Shown piece by piece: positions 5,568 through 10,000 of a DNA stretch of 10,000 bases. This stretch comes from Flavobacterium sp. (GTDB taxonomy: Bacteria; Bacteroidota; Bacteroidia; Flavobacteriales; Flavobacteriaceae). The stretch's first letter is position 1. The number at the start of each line of letters is the position of its first letter. The notes below the pieces were generated by a model. The model saw only the letters and a program-made list of their open reading frames with translations. It did not search any database and had not been told where the DNA came from. Location: NCBI RefSeq assembly GCF_020217025.1, contig NZ_JAIWOF010000138.1:1-10000 (forward strand), written 5' to 3'. The position numbers and the translations under genes are program-made.

Positions 5568-6494
5568 TCAGCCAAACTTTTGTTTTTCAACTAAATACGT
5601 TAGTAAAATTTTTTCGAAATTTTCACCTACAGAAACGGGTACATAACGAATTTGATACTGCATACACGTTGCTTCTATCGTTTTGAAATAATCATGCACC
5701 ACTTTTTGATACGATTCTTGCGTATTTTCGGCAAATAAATTGATTTCTTCTCCCGATTCTACATCAATAAATTTACGTGGCGCATTGTCAAAACTGAAAT
5801 TTAACTCGGTTTTTTCATCGTAAACATGAAAAACTACCACTTTATGTTTGTTGTGTTTTAAATGCTGCAATGCTTTGAAAATTTTATCGCTGTCTTCATT
5901 CTGAAACATATCGGTAAATAAAATCACCATAGAACGACGGTGAATGTTTTCGGCAATTTGATGTAAAAAAGTTACCGTGTCGGTTTTTCGAGTGGTTTTG
6001 TTTTGTGATAAAACTTCTTCCAGTTTGTTTAAAATCATGCGATGATGACGCTCGCTTCCTTTTTCTGGCGAATAATATTCATACATATCCGAATAAACGC
6101 TCAATCCAACTGCATCTCGTTGCTTTTTAAGCAAATTCATTAAAACCGCAGAAGCCAATACCGAAAATCCTATTTTACTCTCATAAAACGGCTGATTTTC
6201 CTTTAATTTCGGATAATGCATCGAAGACGAGTTGTCTAAAATCAAATGACAACGTAAATTGGTTTCTTCTTCGTAGCGCTTGGTGTATAATCTATCGGTT
6301 TTGGCGTATAATTTCCAATCGATATGCTTGGTACTTTCTCCTGGATTGTAAATTTTATGTTCCGCAAACTCTGCCGAAAATCCATGAAAAGGCGATTTGT
6401 GCATACCGGAAATAAAACCTTCGACAATTTGGTTAGCCAAAAGTTCTAAATGCTCAAAACTGGAAATTTTTTCTATTTGCTGCTCTAAATTCAT
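5568..6494 (-). CDS. DUF58 / von Willebrand A-like protein (MoxR-associated type)
   Basis: The 308-residue cytosolic protein has the DUF58 signature: SGMHKSPFHGFSAEFAEHK (29-47), YNPGE (49-53) and the HIDWKLYAKTDRLYTKRYEEE block (57-77). A vWA-like domain follows, with MIDAS motif D87-N-S-S-S (DxSxS) and a later LFTDMF (192-197, D195) at the usual end of the metal site. The short length and absence of membrane helices are typical of the DUF58 protein usually encoded beside a MoxR AAA+ ATPase and Bat/TPR proteins, a complex thought to act as a chaperone or stress-response module in Bacteroidetes. Here neither neighbour is moxR, so the partner must lie elsewhere or have been separated. The start is ATG 6492-6494. 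It is separated by 205 bases from the upstream trxA gene, which has its own terminator, so it is probably transcribed alone. TATCTTTA (6507-6500) is a possible weak -7 box without a -33 partner. Confidence 0.9.
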   Translation of the reverse strand: MNLEQQIEKISSFEHLELLANQIVEGFISGMHKSPFHGFSAEFAEHKIYNPGESTKHIDWKLYAKTDRLYTKRYEEETNLRCHLILDNSSSMHYPKLKENQPFYESKIGFSVLASAVLMNLLKKQRDAVGLSVYSDMYEYYSPEKGSERHHRMILNKLEEVLSQNKTTRKTDTVTFLHQIAENIHRRSMVILFTDMFQNEDSDKIFKALQHLKHNKHKVVVFHVYDEKTELNFSFDNAPRKFIDVESGEEINLFAENTQESYQKVVHDYFKTIEATCMQYQIRYVPVSVGENFEKILLTYLVEKQKFG

Positions 6495-6528
6495 ATCGTA
6501 AAGATAGAAAAAGATTTTAAATTTTGGA

Positions 6529-6578
6529 ACACGGATGAAACGGGTTCGCTAAGGCAAAACGCGGTTAAAAACGGATTT
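6529..6578. repeat. Degenerate A-rich CGGAT-type intergenic repeat
   Basis: Four short units of the form A(n)C(GC)GG[AG]T recur: ACACGGATG (6529-6537), AAACGGGTT (6538-6546), AAAACGCGGTT (6556-6566) and AAAAACGGATTT (6567-6578). A GC-rich TTCGCTAAGGC insert lies between the second and third. The stretch is noncoding and stands out from the AT-rich flanks. I recall similar CGGATTT-rich intergenic elements in Flavobacterium genomes, but no second copy is in this window. The rest of 6495-6652 shows nothing else recognisable. Confidence 0.45.
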
Positions 6579-6648
6579 CTTAAATGAACGCTACAAATTG
6601 AAATAATTAAAACTTCAATAAAGAAAAACAATCTAACTATGTGTTTTA

Positions 6649-6681
6649 AAACAAAAAAAGGCTCAACTTTCGTTGAGCCTT
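6649..6681 (-). terminator. Rho-independent terminator of trxA
   Basis: AAGGCTCAAC (6658-6667) and GTTGAGCCTT (6672-6681) form a perfect ten-pair stem closed on the minus strand by a GAAA tetraloop. It is followed by a minus-strand T tract, TTTTTTTGTTTT. It begins 18 bases after the thioredoxin stop codon and is the strongest terminator in the window. Confidence 0.92.
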
Positions 6682-6699
6682 GAATTTCTTTTTCAAATA

Positions 6700-7017
6700 T
6701 TATAGTAATGCATCAATTGCATCAGTATACGTTTTCTTTGGAGCAACACCAACTTGTCTTCCTACCACTTCTCCGTTTTGGAATACTAAAACTGTTGGAA
6801 TATTTCTAACTCCGTATTTTGCAGCAAATTCTTGGTTTGCGTCAACATCTACTTTTCCTACTACTGCTTTTCCTTCATACTCAGCAGAAATTTCGTCGAT
6901 AACTGGACCAACCATTCTACATGGACCACACCAAGCTGCCCAAAAATCTACTACTACTGGTTTGTCTGATTTTAATACTACTTCGTCAAAAGTAGCATCT
7001 GTTATTGCTAATGCCAT
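6700..7017 (-). CDS. trxA: Thioredoxin
   Basis: At 105 residues this is the size of a classical single-domain cytosolic thioredoxin. The redox site is W29-C30-G-P-C33 in the WAAWCGPC context, with the buried Asp24 in VVVDFW and the cis-proline P74 in RNIPTVLVF. The C-terminal GEVVGRQVG (82-90) is also typical. It is the general disulphide reductant, recycled by thioredoxin reductase (not in the window). No signal peptide is present, which separates it from the exported thioredoxin-like lipoproteins common in Bacteroidetes. The start ATG (7015-7017) is preceded by an A-rich, Shine-Dalgarno-free leader. It lies 114 bases after dnaE on the same strand but has its own -7-like box and a strong terminator, so it is probably a monocistronic unit. 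Confidence 0.98.
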   Translation of the reverse strand: MALAITDATFDEVVLKSDKPVVVDFWAAWCGPCRMVGPVIDEISAEYEGKAVVGKVDVDANQEFAAKYGVRNIPTVLVFQNGEVVGRQVGVAPKKTYTDAIDALL

Positions 7018-7052
7018 ATTATTTCTTTTTAGTTTTATACTTATTTGAATCG

Positions 7053-7060
7053 CAAATTTA
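7053..7060 (-). promoter_or_regulatory. -7 box of the trxA promoter
   Basis: On the minus strand TAAATTTG (7060-7053) exactly fits TAnnTTTG and is followed by GCG. It would place the start site about 30 bases before the trxA ATG. At the -33 position only TTT (17-base spacer) is found instead of TTG, so the promoter match is half-complete. Confidence 0.5.
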
Positions 7061-7131
7061 GGAATTAATTACGAATGAAAGTGTTTTTTAAAATTACTTT
7101 TGATTATACTCTCATTTGCAGAATTTATACT

Positions 7132-10000
7132 TTAATTCAATTTAAAATTTACTTGCATGCGTTCCAATTCTTGAAGCAATTCGGATGAAATCTTAACTTT
7201 CAATTTTCGGCTTGGCATCGAAAGTTTTGTTTTTACGATGATTTCTTCTTTTTCAACTGGAACTTCAATATTCATTTCCATTTCTTCATTAGAATCTTCC
7301 GAAATTTCGTCTTCCACATCAACAGGACTTGAAACTGGAATATCTTCCACAATTCGTTTTATTCGTTCCAATTCCATCACTTCAAAAGTCACTGAATTAT
7401 CCCCTTTATTTTCAGAAAAAATTCGATTTAATTCGGTTATCACATGTTCTTTCACATCATTAATTGGGAACATTAAAATCAATTTCTTAGCAAATGTAGG
7501 CAATACATCAGCCAACATTTTAGCATCTAAAAACTGAATTCTTGGATCGGATTTTTTACCCGTTTCGCGATTTACCCAACCTTCTTTCACATTGATTTTA
7601 AAATACACAAACTGATTTTGCAACAAGAAATGACGGTATTTTAAATATTCTTCATCAAAAATTCTGAACTCATAACTCTCGTCATAACCTTCTAACACAA
7701 AGGTTGCCCAGCCTTTTCCGTTTTTGGCTGTTCGATGTTGCACATTGGTTACAATTCCTCCGAAAGAAAGATTTTTTCCCAAATGCTGCTCCAGATTTTT
7801 AAGCGATTCTAATTTAGCCGTGCAGAAATATTTCATCTCAAATTTATAATCATCTAACGGATGTCCCGAGATATAAATTCCGACTACTTCTTTTTCTTTG
7901 GCTAATTTTTCCATGGTGCTCCATTCTTCACATGGTGGCACTTGAGGTTCTGCAATTTGAACTTCCGAAGCATCACCAAACAAGCTTACTTGCGATGAAT
8001 TTTCGTTTTCTTGGAATTTCGAACCATAACGAATCGCCTTTTCTAAGAACGTAATTCCGTCGCCATCATGATGAAAATATTGTGCACGATGAGTTTCGGA
8101 AAAACCATCAAAACCACCAGCTAATGCTAAGTTTTCGAATGCTTTTTTATTCGCCGCACGCAAATCAATTCGTTTCGCTAAATCGAAGATGGATTTATAA
8201 TTCCCATCTTTTCTATTCTCCACAATAGTTTGAACGGCTCCTGCTCCAACACCTTTAATCGCTCCCATTCCGAAACGAACGGCATAGTTTTCGTTAACCG
8301 TAAATTTATAGTACGATTCATTCACATCTGGACCTAAAACGGCTAATCCCATACGTTTACACTCTTCCATAAAGAACGACACTTGTTTGATATCGTTCAT
8401 GTTATTCGAAAGCACCGCAGCCATATATTCTGCTGGATAATGTGCTTTTAAATACGCTGTTTGATACGCAATCCAAGCGTAACAAGTAGAGTGCGATTTA
8501 TTGAAGGCATAACTTGCAAACGCTTCCCAGTCGGTCCAAATTTTATCTAATTTTTGTTCGTCGTGACCATTCGCTTTTGCTTGATCGATGAACTTAGATT
8601 TCATTTTATCCAAGACATCTTTCTGCTTTTTACCCATCGCTTTACGAAGTACGTCGGCATCACCTTTAGAGAAATTCGCCAATTTTTGCGACAAAAGCAT
8701 CACCTGCTCTTGATAAACGGTAATTCCGTAAGTTTCTCCCAAATATTCTTCGCAAGCATCTAAATCGTAGGTAATAGGTTCTTCGCCATTTTTTCTACGA
8801 ACAAAAGAAGGAATGTATTCCAATGGTCCTGGACGATATAATGCGTTCATGGCAATTAAATCGGCAAAAACCGTTGGTTTTAAGTCCTTCATGTATTTTT
8901 GCATTCCAGGCGATTCGTATTGGAAAACTCCAACCGTTTCACCTCTTTGGAACAACTCGTATGTTTTGGTATCATCAATTGGAAATTCGTCAGGATTCAA
9001 ATCGATTCCTAAACGGTATTTTACCAATTTCACCGTGTCTTTAATTAAGGTTAGGGTTTTTAATCCCAAGAAGTCCATCTTCAACAAACCAGCACTTTCA
9101 GCGACCGAGTTATCAAATTGGGTTACATATAAATCCGAATCTTTTGCAGTGGTTACGGGAACGAAATTCGTAATATCATCAGGCGTAATAATCACACCAC
9201 AAGCATGAATTCCGGTATTTCGCATCGAACCTTCTAACACTTTTGCTTGTTGAATGGTTTCTCCTGCTAAATCTTCTGAATTTGCGATTTCAATTAGTTC
9301 TTTTACTCGATCGAATTCTTCAGAACGTAATGCTTTTTTGACTTCGGATTCATCTTCGGCTAAGAATCTTGCTAAATTCCATTTGGATGGCATCATACCT
9401 GGAATTAATTTAGCAATTCTATCGGCTTCAAAAAGTGGTAAATCCAACACACGAGCGGTATCACGAATTGCCGATTTCGTAGCCATTTTACCATAGGTAA
9501 TAATTTGCGCCACCTGATTAGAACCGTATTTATTGATTACATAATCCATCACACGACCACGACCTTCATCATCAAAGTCGATATCAATATCGGGCATGGA
9601 AACACGGTCGGGATTTAAAAAACGCTCAAAAAGCAAATCGTATTTAATTGGATCGATATTCGTAATTCCTAAACAATATGCTACAGCCGAACCCGCGGCC
9701 GAACCACGACCTGGTCCAACAGAAACGTCCATTTTTCTGGCTTCGGCAATGAAATCTTGTACAATTAAGAAATAACCTGGATAACCTGAATTGGAAATCG
9801 TAAGTAACTCAAAATCTAAACGTTCTTGAATGTCTGGTGTAATTTCGCCATAGCGTTTTTTTGCACCTTCCATCGTGAGATGTTTCAAATACGCATTTTC
9901 ACCACGAACTCCACCATCTAATTTATCTTCCTCTACTTCAAATTCATCAGGAATTTTAAATTTTGGAAGCAATACATCACGATATAAAGAATAAGGTTCC
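7132..10000 (-). CDS. dnaE: DNA polymerase III alpha subunit DnaE, N-terminus off the right edge
   Basis: This is the C-terminal 955 codons of the replicative polymerase. The frame is open through base 10000 (the first visible whole codons read EPYSLYRDV), so the PHP domain and the start lie outside. The palm domain shows SVGPGRGSAAGS and PDIDIDFDDEGR, with catalytic Asp codons at 9583-9585 and 9577-9579. A third Asp is in LKMDFLGLKTLT (9073-9075), equivalent to D401, D403 and D555 of E. coli. Next come the finger region (GETVGVFQYES, ALYRPGPLEYIPSF, FNKSHSTCYAW), a helix-hairpin-helix (FGMGAIKGVGAGA), a consensus sliding-clamp motif QVSLF (7992-7978) and an OB fold (LSFGGIVTNVQHRTAKNGKG). 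The C-terminal end is an acidic stretch (codons around 7240-7320) plus a short basic tail. No PolC-type inserted exonuclease is seen. It ends 114 bases before trxA. Confidence 0.98.
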   Translation of the reverse strand, partial: EPYSLYRDVLLPKFKIPDEFEVEEDKLDGGVRGENAYLKHLTMEGAKKRYGEITPDIQERLDFELLTISNSGYPGYFLIVQDFIAEARKMDVSVGPGRGSAAGSAVAYCLGITNIDPIKYDLLFERFLNPDRVSMPDIDIDFDDEGRGRVMDYVINKYGSNQVAQIITYGKMATKSAIRDTARVLDLPLFEADRIAKLIPGMMPSKWNLARFLAEDESEVKKALRSEEFDRVKELIEIANSEDLAGETIQQAKVLEGSMRNTGIHACGVIITPDDITNFVPVTTAKDSDLYVTQFDNSVAESAGLLKMDFLGLKTLTLIKDTVKLVKYRLGIDLNPDEFPIDDTKTYELFQRGETVGVFQYESPGMQKYMKDLKPTVFADLIAMNALYRPGPLEYIPSFVRRKNGEEPITYDLDACEEYLGETYGITVYQEQVMLLSQKLANFSKGDADVLRKAMGKKQKDVLDKMKSKFIDQAKANGHDEQKLDKIWTDWEAFASYAFNKSHSTCYAWIAYQTAYLKAHYPAEYMAAVLSNNMNDIKQVSFFMEECKRMGLAVLGPDVNESYYKFTVNENYAVRFGMGAIKGVGAGAVQTIVENRKDGNYKSIFDLAKRIDLRAANKKAFENLALAGGFDGFSETHRAQYFHHDGDGITFLEKAIRYGSKFQENENSSQVSLFGDASEVQIAEPQVPPCEEWSTMEKLAKEKEVVGIYISGHPLDDYKFEMKYFCTAKLESLKNLEQHLGKNLSFGGIVTNVQHRTAKNGKGWATFVLEGYDESYEFRIFDEEYLKYRHFLLQNQFVYFKINVKEGWVNRETGKKSDPRIQFLDAKMLADVLPTFAKKLILMFPINDVKEHVITELNRIFSENKGDNSVTFEVMELERIKRIVEDIPVSSPVDVEDEISEDSNEEMEMNIEVPVEKEEIIVKTKLSMPSRKLKVKISSELLQELERMQVNFKLN

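Noticed and set aside
6500..6507. TATCTTTA as the DUF58 -7 box
   Set aside because: The last base departs from TAnnTTTG and no TTG lies at the right distance upstream; too weak to list as a promoter.
7238..7537. Ser/Ile-rich plus-strand ORF of 99 codons opposite the dnaE C-terminus
   Set aside because: Shadow of the acidic Glu-rich end of DnaE; low-complexity composition is a by-product of the opposite strand.
8813..9208. Plus-strand ORF of 131 codons
   Set aside because: Antisense to the highly conserved DnaE core; no promoter or recognisable domain.
1..10000. CRISPR array, insertion sequence, prophage or defence system
   Set aside because: No regularly spaced direct repeats, transposase, integrase, terminal repeats or target duplications were seen; the gene content is housekeeping.

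Overview
The window looks like ordinary chromosomal sequence from a member of the Bacteroidota, most likely a Flavobacterium-like Flavobacteriaceae species. The evidence is AT-rich composition, absence of Shine-Dalgarno sequences in front of the genes, promoter-like TAnnTTTG -7 boxes (one with a well-placed -33 box), and protein sequences (RuvC, DnaE, the DUF58 protein, TonB-like proteins) that resemble flavobacterial versions. The genus is inferred from recall, not from a search.

Layout, left to right. The minus strand from 1 to 1505 carries ruvC followed by hemW (partial, running off the left edge). A hairpin-forming repeat lies in the 62-base gap between them. Head to head with ruvC, the plus strand carries a two-gene unit: a multi-pass membrane protein of the LPG-synthase/flippase-like family (1537-2463) and a membrane GT2 glycosyltransferase (2471-3574). 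They probably act together on a lipid-linked or cell-surface product. They converge on a minus-strand pair of small exported proteins with TonB-C-like ends (4678-3577), and the two stop codons sit within one hairpin. A 65-base divergent promoter region separates that pair from a plus-strand DUF456 membrane protein (4744-5244).

From 5245 onward all genes are on the minus strand. They are tRNA-Asp(GTC), with a textbook Bacteroidetes promoter and its own terminator; a stand-alone DUF58/von Willebrand-like protein (5568-6494); thioredoxin (6700-7017), with a strong terminator and a TAnnTTTG box; and the C-terminal two thirds of the replicative DNA polymerase III alpha subunit dnaE (7132 to the right edge). 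A degenerate CGGAT-type intergenic repeat lies between thioredoxin and the DUF58 gene.

Most of the content is housekeeping: DNA replication, Holliday-junction resolution, haem-related radical SAM chemistry, redox and tRNA. I found no mobile element, CRISPR array, defence island or clear new system. The items most worth a second look are regulatory or structural: the ruvC-hemW hairpin repeat with the ruvC TTG start and head-to-head overlap, the back-to-back palindromic -7 boxes at 4707-4722, the tandem hairpins downstream of tRNA-Asp, and the flippase-like/glycosyltransferase pair.
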